Shown here in pieces: positions 10,364 through 19,572 of a stretch of 64,000 nucleotides of DNA. The notes beneath the pieces were generated by a model. The model did not search any database, had not been told where the DNA came from, and saw only the letters and a list, made by a program, of their open reading frames with translations. The number at the start of each line of letters is the position of its first letter. The first letter of the stretch is position 1. Both the position numbers and the translations under genes were made by a program. The stretch is from Sphingobacteriia bacterium (lineage in GTDB: Bacteria; Bacteroidota; Bacteroidia; Chitinophagales; Chitinophagaceae). Location of the stretch: positions 434,001-498,000 of the forward strand of contig JAFKLS010000018.1 of the NCBI GenBank assembly GCA_017304675.1, in the 5' to 3' direction.

Positions 10364-11400
10364 TGAATACCCGTATACACATATTTGTTGTTGTTGTGTT
10401 AACTGGATTAGTTAGTATGAGCAAGGGCTTATTTGCACAAGACCTTACCTTTTCGCAGTTTTACGAACAGCCGTTGTTGCGTAACCCTGCCCTCTCGGGT
10501 ATTTTTAAAGGCGACATTAGAATATCGGGAGCTTACAGAGATCAATGGAGTAGTGTTACCATTCCATTCAGAACAGGCGCCATGAGTATTGAATATAAAA
10601 TTCCGGTTGGTGAACATAACGATGTATTTACGGTAGCATCGCAAATGAGCCTTGATGCCGCGGGAGATATTCGCCTTAAAAGAACACAGTTATTCCCTGC
10701 ACTAAGTTTTCATAAATCGTTAAGTGATGAAAAAGACACTTACTTAAGTGTTGCTTTTATGGGAGGGCCTGTATTCAGCCAGTTCGATCCAACACAGGTA
10801 AAATTCGGAGACCAATATGTTAATGGCAATTACAATGCTTCTAACCCAACCGCACAAACCCTTCAATACAGCAGTTATCAGTATTGGGACGTTTCTACGG
10901 GTGTTTGTTTCAGCACCCAGTTTAACAATGGCGGCAGATGGTATGCCGGAGCTTCAGTAGCACATTTTAACAATCCCGTTATACGGTCTACCACCGGAAG
11001 CAGTGAAAGTTTCTTAACACCCAAATACAGCTTCAACATCGGCATCAACACTCCTGTTTCAGATATCAACAGAATCATTGCTTTTACAGATTATTTCTCT
11101 GAAAACGGCCACAGGCAACTACTTGGCGGGTTGCTCTATGGCTGGGATTTTCAAAAATATTATGAGAACGATCCTTTTACTTTTTATATAGGTAGCTTTA
11201 TCAGGTGGGGAGATGCAATTATTCCCGTAGTGAAAATGGATTTCAACCATCTATCAATAGGAATCAGTTACGATGTTAATTATTCGAAACTAAGGGTTGC
11301 CTCTAACTGGAGGGGAGGCTTAGAGCTTACTGCGTCTTATTCCAATTTTTTAAAAATCAGAAATTCTACTTTAGATAAAGTTCGTTGTGTTGCGTTTTAA
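10360..11400 (+). CDS. PorP/SprF-family type IX secretion outer membrane protein
   Basis: 346 residues with a cleavable signal peptide (ends GLFAQ) and then the diagnostic N-terminal stretch DLTFSQFYEQPLLRNPALSGI, followed by amphipathic beta-strand sequence typical of a 14-strand outer membrane barrel. PorP/SprF family members are needed for surface display of specific partner proteins carrying type B C-terminal domains. The start codon overlaps the stop codon of the 2043-residue adhesin gene (ATGA), so the two are translationally coupled and very likely act together. A second ATG three bases later is an equally possible start. No clear hairpin is visible between this gene and the convergent DUF1501 gene only 38 bp away. 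Confidence 0.93.
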   Translation: MMNTRIHIFVVVVLTGLVSMSKGLFAQDLTFSQFYEQPLLRNPALSGIFKGDIRISGAYRDQWSSVTIPFRTGAMSIEYKIPVGEHNDVFTVASQMSLDAAGDIRLKRTQLFPALSFHKSLSDEKDTYLSVAFMGGPVFSQFDPTQVKFGDQYVNGNYNASNPTAQTLQYSSYQYWDVSTGVCFSTQFNNGGRWYAGASVAHFNNPVIRSTTGSSESFLTPKYSFNIGINTPVSDINRIIAFTDYFSENGHRQLLGGLLYGWDFQKYYENDPFTFYIGSFIRWGDAIIPVVKMDFNHLSIGISYDVNYSKLRVASNWRGGLELTASYSNFLKIRNSTLDKVRCVAF

Positions 11401-11438
11401 TACAGATCGCTTTATCCTGCTTTTTACTTGTGTACCGT

Positions 11439-12698
11439 TTACGCTTTCATTAAATTCATTTTTGTACCATCCCAATCAGGAAAGAGTTTTCTATCATCGT
11501 GTAAGTTCAAATGCCTGTCTGCAACAGCGCTAAACACTGTTCTGAAATCGGTTGTAACCGGCAGGTCTCTTCCGTCTTCCAGATCAGACTTTGCAAGGCT
11601 TTTAATATTGTTGTATACTTTGCCACCCTGCACATCGTTACCCAAAACAAACAGGCAACTTGCTCTTCCATGATCTGTGCCTCCGGTTCCGTTTTGGTGG
11701 GCTGTTCTTCCAAATTCGGTCATAGTCATTACCGTAACATCGTCCTGGTAAGCATCTAGGTCTTTCCAAAAAGCAGCAATGCTGTCTCCAAAATCTTTCA
11801 GGTTTCTCCCCAAAGTTCCGTTGGCAGTGCCCTGGTTAAAATGGGTATCCCAGCCACCGCTTTCTGCAAAAGCCACTTCTAAACCAACATCCATTTTTAT
11901 AAGTGTAGCAATTTGTTTTAATGCATTGCCCAAGGCAGAGTTGGGATACACTGCCCCGTTACTCGGCTGATAGTTTTTAATGTTATTGGCATTCAACATT
12001 TTCATGGCATCGAAACTCTCTTTACCTGTTTTATTTAAAATTTCAGAAGAAGTAACATCATATAACTCTTCGAACGATTTGCTGGTAATGTTCATAGCCA
12101 GCGGGTTCCCTTTCATTTGTAATGCAAACTCCTGTAAATTGTTAATTGCCAGTGTTTCATTATCGCCATAAAAACTCCTGGGCAGTGCACTTGTTAAACT
12201 TACTGCCCTGAAAGGAGATCCCGCATGCCCCATTAAGCCAACAACACGGTTAAGCCATCCTGATTCTGTTCCTTTATTAAAAGGGGTACCACTCTCCATG
12301 TAATCCTGCGCATCAAAATGACTGCGTGTATTATTAGGGCTTCCAACACCGTGCACAATAGCCAGCCTGCCTTCTTTGTAAAAGTTATTAAAGGCATTGA
12401 GGCCGGGGTGCAATCCAAACCTTCCGTCTAAATCAAACATACTGCCTTCTGTAGCGGCAGGGCTCATGTATAAAGTAGGCCTGAGCAGTTTTAAGTTAGG
12501 ATCGGCATAAGGGCTAACTGCCATTAATCCATCCATTGCCCCGCGCTGAAATATGCATACCAATACTTTATTCTTTTTGTAAGGCATTATCAACTTTCTG
12601 TTATTAGCTGCCCGTGCAACAAATGCAGGTACTCCGCCTAAGCCTGCAGCAAATAAAGCCAAAGCCCCATTGCGCATAAAAGCTCTTCTGTTAACCAT
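11439..12698 (-). CDS. DUF1501 family protein, Tat-type signal
   Basis: 419 residues. The N terminus has a twin-arginine-like signal (NRRAFMRNG, then a hydrophobic stretch ending FVARA). The body has the features of the DUF1501 family, which lies within the alkaline phosphatase/sulfatase-like fold: VLVCIFQRGAMDGL near the start, SHFDAQDYMESG, and towards the end ESGGWDTHFNQG, TMTEFGRTAHQNG and GTDHGRAS. The conserved Asp/His residues in these motifs suggest metal binding, but no reaction is established. The gene follows the DUF1800 gene by 26 bp on the same strand, and the two families are almost always paired, implying a joint function in the periplasm or at the surface. Confidence 0.93.
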   Translation of the reverse strand: MVNRRAFMRNGALALFAAGLGGVPAFVARAANNRKLIMPYKKNKVLVCIFQRGAMDGLMAVSPYADPNLKLLRPTLYMSPAATEGSMFDLDGRFGLHPGLNAFNNFYKEGRLAIVHGVGSPNNTRSHFDAQDYMESGTPFNKGTESGWLNRVVGLMGHAGSPFRAVSLTSALPRSFYGDNETLAINNLQEFALQMKGNPLAMNITSKSFEELYDVTSSEILNKTGKESFDAMKMLNANNIKNYQPSNGAVYPNSALGNALKQIATLIKMDVGLEVAFAESGGWDTHFNQGTANGTLGRNLKDFGDSIAAFWKDLDAYQDDVTVMTMTEFGRTAHQNGTGGTDHGRASCLFVLGNDVQGGKVYNNIKSLAKSDLEDGRDLPVTTDFRTVFSAVADRHLNLHDDRKLFPDWDGTKMNLMKA

Positions 12699-12724
12699 AC
12701 TACTTAAATTTATTGTTGATGATT

Positions 12725-14686
12725 TTATTTTCTTTGAAATTCGGGTGAGCCTATAATGATACCTACAACCTGCGAAACAGCATTATTATTACCCTGTGCA
12801 TACATTACATCAAACGGCCTGTTCTTCCGGCTTAATGCCGCTTTCTCTATTTTTTGTTCCTGCCTGGCATTATAATTGGCAGCCATATCACCACTATCTG
12901 TAATGGGAGCAGACTTACCTGCAGCACTTACTATTTTTTGTTCCACATTAGCGTCGGCCATTAAATTCATCAATCGCTTATTGTTTTCTTCATTGTTTCT
13001 TTCAGGCAACAAGATATTGCTATAAATATTCAATGCGGCTTCTGCACTTTCCGGTTCATGGTTATTATTTAAAGCGGGCAGGTTAACTAAAACACCCGGA
13101 ATTTTTTGCGTGGCGAAAGCAAGGCCAAAATTCATTCTGTTAAGCAGGGAGCCTGTATTGATCCAGTAAGAAGCCCTGTCCGGGAAACCTGTTGGCGCCT
13201 GGTAATAATAAACCTTCTGCCCCATTCTTGTACACCAGTTAAATATTTGAAAAGGTTGTTGCACATCTGCATTGGTTGCCCTAATGCTGCTGATAGCTAA
13301 CTCGAAAGGAGATTTTATTTTTTCTCTTAATGCATCTGCACTCCAAAATGCTTTATTGTTTACCATGGCAATCAATACCTGTTTGATATTTCCTTTTGAT
13401 TTAAGGAATACTTCTGCCATTTCATTTATTAAAGTAGTGGAAGGTGTATCACAAACAAAGCGGGCTGCCAGTTTTTTACAAATAAATCTGGCTGTAGAAG
13501 GATGTTTAGACAACAGGTTTATCACTTCCAATCCTTCCCTATACCCTCCATTACCGGAGAAATTGTTGCCCAATATGGTTTTGGGAGATTCATCGTGTTT
13601 ATTAGCCCTGAAAAGAAAATCTCCATCTACAACAAATCCCTGTTTTTCCATGTTCTGTATTTTTCCGGCATCGAATGTTTTTCGTGCAGGAGAATCTTTC
13701 ATCAATGGTACAATACTCCAACCTGTTAATGCTCTTGCTACTTCGGTAACATCTTTCTGCGTATAGCCGCCATCCACGCCAAGTGTATGCAATTCCATTA
13801 TTTCGCGAGCATAATTTTCATTAAGCCCCTGCGTTTTTCTTGCCTGGAGAAATTGTTTTACTAACTGATTGGCTTTGGAGTCATTCATCATGTCATCCGC
13901 TTTTTTTTGCACATTCTTTGCCAAAGCATTGTTTTGTTGTTTGCGTGACAATTCATTATCGTCGCTTACACTGCTTGAATTGTCTAAATATTCCAACATG
14001 GCAGGATGTTGTGCGGTTGCCAGCAATAAATTTTCAAAGCGCCCAACTACATTGGGCCTTATGGCATCCCTTTCATAAGAAATAATATAAGGAGCACATT
14101 GACTTTTAGTTAATGAAACATTGAAATGATTGAACCAGAAATCTGTCATCACTTCTTCTAACTGGTTATTGCTATATGCAGCCCTTATAATTTTTTGGTT
14201 GATGAGTTGCCGCTGGTATTCTTGCGGAAGTTTCAGGTTATTCTTTTGCATGAAATCTTTAATAACCTCTTTATATTCTGCTTTATTAAAATTAGAATCT
14301 GCAATATTTTTACCAGACTCCCTGAGTAGTTTTAATATTTGCCCCTGGTTTAAGAAAGTGTTTACAGCAGTTTCATTGCTCATGTCTAAGGCATCATAAC
14401 CGGTTAACCTTTTTTTCACTTCGTCATCCGGCAGATTCATATCAAGTTGTTGCTGAAACCATTTTTCTATTCCCATATTCACTACAGCATCTACTTCGCC
14501 TGGTTTAGCACCAAAAGAAAAACGGTTTAACAAATGGGCCGCTGCCTGTTTTTCTGTAAGCCCCATTTTTTTATATGGGAACTTTAGCCTGAACTTGTTA
14601 TTACTAGAATTTAACTGTACAAAAGCAGAGGTAGCCAAAAGAACAACCCCGATAATATTACAGATCAGAAATCTTTTCAATTTCAT
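12725..14686 (-). CDS. DUF1800 family protein
   Basis: 653 residues from the ATG at 14686. An in-frame ATG at 14773 would add 29 residues but would place the signal peptide (MKLKRFLICNIIGVVLLATS) internally, so the shorter start is preferred. DUF1800 features are AAAHLLNRFSFGAKPGEVD near the N terminus, MTDFWFNHFNVSLTK, NENYAREIMELHTLGVDGGYTQKDV, ALTGW and a C-terminal PPTGFPDR-like segment (here APTGFPDRASYW), and SPEFQRK at the end. The biochemical role is unknown. It heads a two-gene operon with the DUF1501 gene. The middle contains a Lys/Asn-rich insert of about 40 residues (around SRKQQNNALAKNVQKKADD) that looks like a flexible or helical loop. Confidence 0.93.
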   Translation of the reverse strand: MKLKRFLICNIIGVVLLATSAFVQLNSSNNKFRLKFPYKKMGLTEKQAAAHLLNRFSFGAKPGEVDAVVNMGIEKWFQQQLDMNLPDDEVKKRLTGYDALDMSNETAVNTFLNQGQILKLLRESGKNIADSNFNKAEYKEVIKDFMQKNNLKLPQEYQRQLINQKIIRAAYSNNQLEEVMTDFWFNHFNVSLTKSQCAPYIISYERDAIRPNVVGRFENLLLATAQHPAMLEYLDNSSSVSDDNELSRKQQNNALAKNVQKKADDMMNDSKANQLVKQFLQARKTQGLNENYAREIMELHTLGVDGGYTQKDVTEVARALTGWSIVPLMKDSPARKTFDAGKIQNMEKQGFVVDGDFLFRANKHDESPKTILGNNFSGNGGYREGLEVINLLSKHPSTARFICKKLAARFVCDTPSTTLINEMAEVFLKSKGNIKQVLIAMVNNKAFWSADALREKIKSPFELAISSIRATNADVQQPFQIFNWCTRMGQKVYYYQAPTGFPDRASYWINTGSLLNRMNFGLAFATQKIPGVLVNLPALNNNHEPESAEAALNIYSNILLPERNNEENNKRLMNLMADANVEQKIVSAAGKSAPITDSGDMAANYNARQEQKIEKAALSRKNRPFDVMYAQGNNNAVSQVVGIIIGSPEFQRK

Positions 14687-14852
14687 ACAACAATTTTTCA
14701 GTAGTAAGATGGAAGAAAAACTTAAAAGTTTAAAAAGTTTTAAAATGTTCCGGGCTGTGTACAAAATACGCAACCCGCCTGCAGCCTTCTTCTGCCGGCA
14801 GCTTAAATATGTATTTATTTATTGAAAAGGCATTCCTTATCTTGCAAGTTGT

Positions 14853-16691
14853 ATGGATAAGTTCATTGTTTCTGCACGCAAATACCGCCCTCAGAATTTT
14901 CATTCAGTTGTGGGCCAATCGCATATTACCACCACATTAAAAAATGCCATTGCACATAACCAACTGGCACATGCATTTTTGTTTTGCGGGCCTAGAGGCG
15001 TAGGCAAAACCACCTGTGCAAGAATTTTGGCAAAAACAATCAACTGTGAAAATCTGCAACCGGATGGTGAAGCCTGTGATACCTGCAATAGTTGTAAAAG
15101 CTTTAACGATGGTGCTTCTTTGAACATTCATGAGCTGGATGCAGCCAGTAACAATTCTGTAGACGATATCCGCTCCCTGGTAGAACAGGTGCGTTTTGCA
15201 CCACAGGCAGGCAAATACAAAGTATATATAGTAGATGAGGTGCACATGCTGAGCACCAGCGCCTTCAACGCTTTTTTAAAAACACTGGAAGAACCGCCTT
15301 CTTATGCCATCTTCATCCTTGCCACTACCGAAAAGCATAAGATATTGCCAACCATTTTATCCCGTTGCCAGATATTTGATTTTAAAAGAATCACCACCAA
15401 CGATACCGTTGAACATTTACAGGAAATTGCAGAGAAAGAAGAAATAAAAGCAGAGAAAGCGGCACTGCAGGTAATTGCTCAAAAAAGCGAAGGCTGTATG
15501 AGAGATGCTTTAAGCATACTTGATAAAATTGTGAGCTTTACCAACGGCGAATTAAATTATCAGAACACTTTAGAACACCTTAATATTTTAGATGAAGATT
15601 ATTATTTTAAGTTATTAGACTATTTATTGCAGCAAGACCTTGCCAGTGCCATGTTGCTGTATGATGAGATCAATCGAAAAGGTTTTGAAGGAGATCTTGT
15701 ATTGAATGGGTTTGCAGAGTTCATCAGGAACATTCTTGTAAGCAAAGATGCCAAAGCCGTTACACTGTTAGATGTGGTTGAAGGGATGGAAGGAAAATAC
15801 AAAGCTGCTGCGGAAAAAACACAACTATCCTATCTTATCAGTGCCTTAAACATTTTAAATGAAGCAGAGTTAAGTTTTAAGATGGCCCGTAATAAAAGGT
15901 TGCATGTTGAGTTAACATTAATTAAACTAAATTTTTTACAGCAGGCAATAGATCTTACCTCCGGTGAAGGCAGCATCGTTAAAAAAAAACGACTTGAAGG
16001 AGCACTGGTAATGAAATTCAAGCAAATTGCTTCATTACAAACCAAGCCGGCACCAACGGGGTCCAAGTTGCTGATTGAGGAACCCAAAAAACAGAAAACA
16101 GAAAATAGCAAACAAGTAATAGAACCAGTAACTGTTAGCAGCAGCCAATTATCTTCTGCAAATATTTCAAATCAAACATCAAACAACCAGAAACTACAAA
16201 CAAGGAACCAGAAACCTGTAACTGCCAATGGAACTAAAAAAAGTTTACTGGACGTTCTTCGCGAAAAAGCGGGCGATAAATATATTGTAGAGGAAATAAA
16301 AGAAGCTGAAACCCTTACCAGCGATAAACTAATACAATGCTGGAATGATTACATTCTTGAATTGGAAAAACAAGGCGGAAAACCTTCAACAGTGGCCACT
16401 TTCAGGCTGGCTAAAATTCAGATAACAGATGATATTTCTTTTGAGGTTCATGTAACAGGTTTTACAGCACAGAGATTTATAGAACAGGAAAAATTACTGT
16501 TGGCTGATTTTATTCATAAAGCATTTAATAACAGAGGCATCACTTTTCAAACAGTGGTAGAAGAAGGAGAAACAGAAGAAGTACCACAGCAGGTAGTATT
16601 GAACAGCCGCCAACGTTTTGAAAAGATTGCCGAGTTATATCCACTTGTAAAAGAATTAAAAGACAAATTGCGGTTAGAGTTAGACTATTGA
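14853..16691 (+). CDS. dnaX: DNA polymerase III subunit tau (and probably gamma)
   Basis: 612 residues. The AAA+ clamp-loader ATPase is intact: Walker A GPRGVGKTT at residues 46-54, zinc-binding Cys65/75/78/81, Walker B VDEVH at 128-131, and the SRC sensor region (ILSRCQIFDF). Domain III ends near residue 370. After it comes a low-complexity linker (about 400-460) rich in Lys, Gln, Asn and Thr, then a C-terminal tau domain (about 470-612) that should contact the polymerase. Codons 377-379 lie in an uninterrupted run of nine adenines (15981-15989), right where E. coli gamma would end; both alternative frames stop within 5-9 codons. The gene is followed by a small Fe-S protein gene 12 bp downstream. 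Confidence 0.97.
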   Translation: MDKFIVSARKYRPQNFHSVVGQSHITTTLKNAIAHNQLAHAFLFCGPRGVGKTTCARILAKTINCENLQPDGEACDTCNSCKSFNDGASLNIHELDAASNNSVDDIRSLVEQVRFAPQAGKYKVYIVDEVHMLSTSAFNAFLKTLEEPPSYAIFILATTEKHKILPTILSRCQIFDFKRITTNDTVEHLQEIAEKEEIKAEKAALQVIAQKSEGCMRDALSILDKIVSFTNGELNYQNTLEHLNILDEDYYFKLLDYLLQQDLASAMLLYDEINRKGFEGDLVLNGFAEFIRNILVSKDAKAVTLLDVVEGMEGKYKAAAEKTQLSYLISALNILNEAELSFKMARNKRLHVELTLIKLNFLQQAIDLTSGEGSIVKKKRLEGALVMKFKQIASLQTKPAPTGSKLLIEEPKKQKTENSKQVIEPVTVSSSQLSSANISNQTSNNQKLQTRNQKPVTANGTKKSLLDVLREKAGDKYIVEEIKEAETLTSDKLIQCWNDYILELEKQGGKPSTVATFRLAKIQITDDISFEVHVTGFTAQRFIEQEKLLLADFIHKAFNNRGITFQTVVEEGETEEVPQQVVLNSRQRFEKIAELYPLVKELKDKLRLELDY

Positions 16692-16703
16692 TAATATTGT
16701 ATC

Positions 16704-16931
16704 ATGCAAGAAGTATTTAAATACACCAATGGAGAAGTTACTGTTGTGTGGCAGCCTAAATTGTGTACTCACAGTAAAAACTGCTGGACCCATCTACGTT
16801 CTGTATTCGATCCTTTTGTGCGGCCGTGGATTAATATGGAAGGTGCCGGATCTGAACAGATCGTTCAGCAAGTGCAACAATGCCCCAGCGGTGCCTTAAG
16901 TATTTTAAAAGAAGAAAAACAATCGTTGTAA
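16704..16931 (+). CDS. Small (4Fe-4S) mono-cluster protein, YjdI/Fer4_19 type
   Basis: 75 residues. The pattern LCTHSKNC (Cys21, Cys27), FDPFVRPWI and QQCPSGAL (Cys60) matches the divergent 4Fe-4S mono-cluster family that includes E. coli YjdI. These proteins are presumed electron carriers or donors, but their partners are not defined. The gene starts 12 bp after the dnaX stop codon and is followed immediately by a strong hairpin terminator (16939-16970), so it is probably co-transcribed with dnaX. The co-occurrence with a clamp-loader gene is likely incidental. Confidence 0.85.
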   Translation: MQEVFKYTNGEVTVVWQPKLCTHSKNCWTHLRSVFDPFVRPWINMEGAGSEQIVQQVQQCPSGALSILKEEKQSL

Positions 16932-16938
16932 TATGTAT

Positions 16939-16970
16939 AAAGATCCCTGCAATTACTTGCAGGGATCTTT
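16939..16970. terminator. Bidirectional hairpin terminator
   Basis: Perfect 14-bp inverted repeat AAAGATCCCTGCAA / TTGCAGGGATCTTT with a 4-nt loop, lying between the convergent Fe-S protein gene and the amidohydrolase gene at 16991. It can serve both. Confidence 0.85.
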
Positions 16971-16990
16971 AGCTTTCACCATTAATTAAT

Positions 16991-18199
16991 TTATTTGCAA
17001 TTATCACTTACCCAAATACCATCTATCATTACTTTACAAACATTGGTAAGGTACTCGTAAGGATCACCATCAAATAAAACAAGATCGGCATCTTTTCCTT
17101 TTTCAATGCTTCCAACTCTTTTATCAATACCTAACAGTTTTGCCGGGTTTAACGTAATACACTTTAAACCTTCATCGTAAGGCAAGCCATAGGCAACAGC
17201 CAGAGCTGCTTCATAAATTAACACATGTGTTTTAGGAACATATCCTTCAAAACCTGTTTCAATACTTACAGGTATGCCTGCAGCAGTAAGTATGGCCGCA
17301 CTTTCTCTTGTCATATTCACCATATCACCTCCATTACGTGCCATGGTTGCATGTAAAATTACTTCTGCCTTTACAGATTTTATTTCATCAATCAACTTAT
17401 AAGCTTCTGCAGCACCATTAATCACCAATTTAAAATTGAACTCTTTGGCCAATCGTATGGCATTCATGATATCGTTAGAGCTGTTTACAGTAATCAATGC
17501 CTTTACTTCACCTTTTAATAGTTTGCTTAGTGCTTCATATTTTAAATCTGTTGCAGGATGTTTAGAACTGTCTTTATCATTTTGTTTTTGCATATAGGCC
17601 TGCGTTTTCAGTAACTCTGCTCTAATCATGGCAATCTGCTTTGCTTTGGTTCCGGGGCTTTGAAAATTACTTTGTACGGCAGTACCAATGGTCATGGCCA
17701 GCATTTCCATTGGTACAAGCGTTACATCATCCACTTTACCGGGTTTGGTTTTTACAATCATGGTTTGCCCGCTTACCAAAGCACCCACCCCATGCCCTGT
17801 ATGCATGGTGGTAACTCCATAATCTCTTACGTATTTTACCAGTTTATCTTCGGGGTTATAAGCATCTACAGCTCTCAGCTCGGGTTGAATGGGAGAAGAT
17901 TTTTCCAACTGGTCCTGATCTGTTGGAATATTTAAAGCACCGGAAAACCCTACAACACTTCTTGCATCTATAAAACCGGGAGTTACTACTTTGGCCTCAA
18001 CAATTGTGTAATTTTTTGGAATAGAAACTTCTCTGTCTGTTCCCACATTCTCAATCTTTCCATCTTTTACCAATACAATTCCGTTCTTTATAGCAGCACC
18101 ACTTACGGTGTATATGGTTCCTGCTTTAATAGCTGTTTGAGCTGATATGATGAAAGGTGCAAACAAAAAGCAGCTGAATAATTTATATGTTTTTTTCAT
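16991..18199 (-). CDS. Amidohydrolase-fold protein lacking the metal ligands (probable pseudoenzyme)
   Basis: 402 residues from the ATG at 18199; the frame is open upstream to 18466 but only this start gives a signal peptide (MKKTYKLFSCFLFAPFIISAQ). The protein aligns throughout with its upstream neighbour: composite-domain strands at both ends, VVTPGFID, VGSIEKGKDADLVLFDGDP. The catalytic residues are gone. The HxH motif at the end of the first barrel strand is ARSV (Arg80, Val82), the metal-ligand region HTHKEND is VNSSND, the LHHVSEG strand is INGAAEA, and the HTDD strand is ETGFEG. It lies 19 bp after the intact paralogue in the same operon and probably works as a structural or regulatory partner, or binds substrate without hydrolysis. 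Confidence 0.87.
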   Translation of the reverse strand: MKKTYKLFSCFLFAPFIISAQTAIKAGTIYTVSGAAIKNGIVLVKDGKIENVGTDREVSIPKNYTIVEAKVVTPGFIDARSVVGFSGALNIPTDQDQLEKSSPIQPELRAVDAYNPEDKLVKYVRDYGVTTMHTGHGVGALVSGQTMIVKTKPGKVDDVTLVPMEMLAMTIGTAVQSNFQSPGTKAKQIAMIRAELLKTQAYMQKQNDKDSSKHPATDLKYEALSKLLKGEVKALITVNSSNDIMNAIRLAKEFNFKLVINGAAEAYKLIDEIKSVKAEVILHATMARNGGDMVNMTRESAAILTAAGIPVSIETGFEGYVPKTHVLIYEAALAVAYGLPYDEGLKCITLNPAKLLGIDKRVGSIEKGKDADLVLFDGDPYEYLTNVCKVMIDGIWVSDNCK

Positions 18200-18218
18200 T
18201 GAATAATTTTTGTGATGA

Positions 18219-19526
18219 TTATTGATTACCGATTTCGTCATCATGATTATGGTATTCTTCCCTGTCTGTTGAATACACTTTATAACCGCCAACCAGAAAT
18301 GCTTTGTCTTCAGGATTTTTAATATCATATCGTTTCTTTCCTTCCACCCAGGTTTGCTCCACCTTTGTGTAAACACTAAAAGGGTCTCCGGATAAAATAA
18401 TGAAATCAGCATCTTTCCCTTTTTCCAATGAACCAATACGGGAAGAAAGATCCAGCATTTTTGCACCGTTAATGGTTAGGGCTTCTAATGCTTTTTCTTT
18501 ACTCATTCCTGCTTTAACAGCCATCGCGGCATTGCGGATTAACAGCCGGGAGTCGGTAACGCCATCATCTGTATGAAATCCTGTTAATACGCCGGCATTA
18601 GACAAAGCCGCTCCGTTGGTTACAGAATAATCCATTGCTTCAAGTTTACCACCGGGAGATTCAATAACAATAATGGAACAAGGCACATTGGCTTTTGCAA
18701 TTTGTTCATACACTTTCCATCCTTCACTTACATGATGCAACACCACTCTAAAACCAAACTCCTGGCTTAAACGAATAGCTGTTAAAATATCATTTTCTTT
18801 ATGTGTATGAAAATGCACCACACGCTTCCCTTGCAACACTTCTACCAATGGTTCTAAACGTAAATCTCTTTCAGGAAGTTTGGATGAATCTTTCCCGGCC
18901 TTTTCAATTTTCTTTTTATACTCTTGCGCTTTTACAAAAAGATCTCTATCCATTGCAGCACTCTTTGCTCTTGTTCCCGGGAAACCGTTCGTGCCACGCA
19001 TTGGATTGGTTCCATTCGCCATTTTCATTCCGCCAAAAACGCCTTTTTCATTCACTATAATTAAATCTTCCATCACTTTGGCTTCACGCATTTTTACATA
19101 TACTGTTTGTCCGCTCATCAAATGCCCGCTACCAGGCATAATGTTTAATGTTGTTAATCCGCCTGCCAATGCTTTTTTAAATCCATCACTTGTTGGATTG
19201 ATGGCATCGAATGCTCTTGTATCAGGATTCAATGCAGATGAATTATCGCCACCTTCCGGGCCACCGAGGTGTGAATGCGTATCTACTATCCCCGGCATTA
19301 TTACTTTGCCTTTAGCATCCTGAACAATTGCATCTGCCGGAATTTTTAAAGATGCATCTCCAACAGCTATTATTTTGCCCTCCTGCACTATTAGTGTACC
19401 ATTGGTAATAGGTTTACCTGCAATAGGATAAATAGTGCCCCCTTTAAAAGCAACAGGCTTTGTTTGAGCAAACAATACACTACCTGCTAACACAGATAAT
19501 GAAAGCAGCCATAATTTTTTTCTCAT
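18219..19526 (-). CDS. Secreted metal-dependent amidohydrolase (imidazolonepropionase-like)
   Basis: 435 residues from the ATG at 19526, which begins a clear signal peptide (MRKKLWLLSLSVLAGSVLFAQ); the frame extends to 19643 but that stretch is not protein-like. Amidohydrolase-superfamily motifs are intact: VMPGIVDTHSHLGG (His84, His86), HFHTHKEND, VLHHVSEG, GFHTDDGVTDSR with the metal-ligand Asp, and IGSLEKGKDADFIILSGDP from the C-terminal beta-sandwich. The family is broad and includes prolidase-like dipeptidases and imidazolonepropionase relatives, so the substrate is not certain; export and the surrounding peptidases favour a peptide or N-acyl amino acid. First gene of a two-gene operon with a metal-ligand-free paralogue. 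Confidence 0.9.
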   Translation of the reverse strand: MRKKLWLLSLSVLAGSVLFAQTKPVAFKGGTIYPIAGKPITNGTLIVQEGKIIAVGDASLKIPADAIVQDAKGKVIMPGIVDTHSHLGGPEGGDNSSALNPDTRAFDAINPTSDGFKKALAGGLTTLNIMPGSGHLMSGQTVYVKMREAKVMEDLIIVNEKGVFGGMKMANGTNPMRGTNGFPGTRAKSAAMDRDLFVKAQEYKKKIEKAGKDSSKLPERDLRLEPLVEVLQGKRVVHFHTHKENDILTAIRLSQEFGFRVVLHHVSEGWKVYEQIAKANVPCSIIVIESPGGKLEAMDYSVTNGAALSNAGVLTGFHTDDGVTDSRLLIRNAAMAVKAGMSKEKALEALTINGAKMLDLSSRIGSLEKGKDADFIILSGDPFSVYTKVEQTWVEGKKRYDIKNPEDKAFLVGGYKVYSTDREEYHNHDDEIGNQ

Positions 19527-19572
19527 GATGAAGTAAATTTTTGAAGAAGTATTAAGATAGATAGAAATATTG

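Noticed and set aside
13272..13766. 164-codon rightward open frame inside the DUF1800 gene
   Set aside because: Antisense to a well-supported gene; its composition is what a codon-shadow would give.
18200..18466. Longer start (18466) for the metal-free amidohydrolase
   Set aside because: It overlaps the upstream gene's 3' end and would bury a clear signal peptide.
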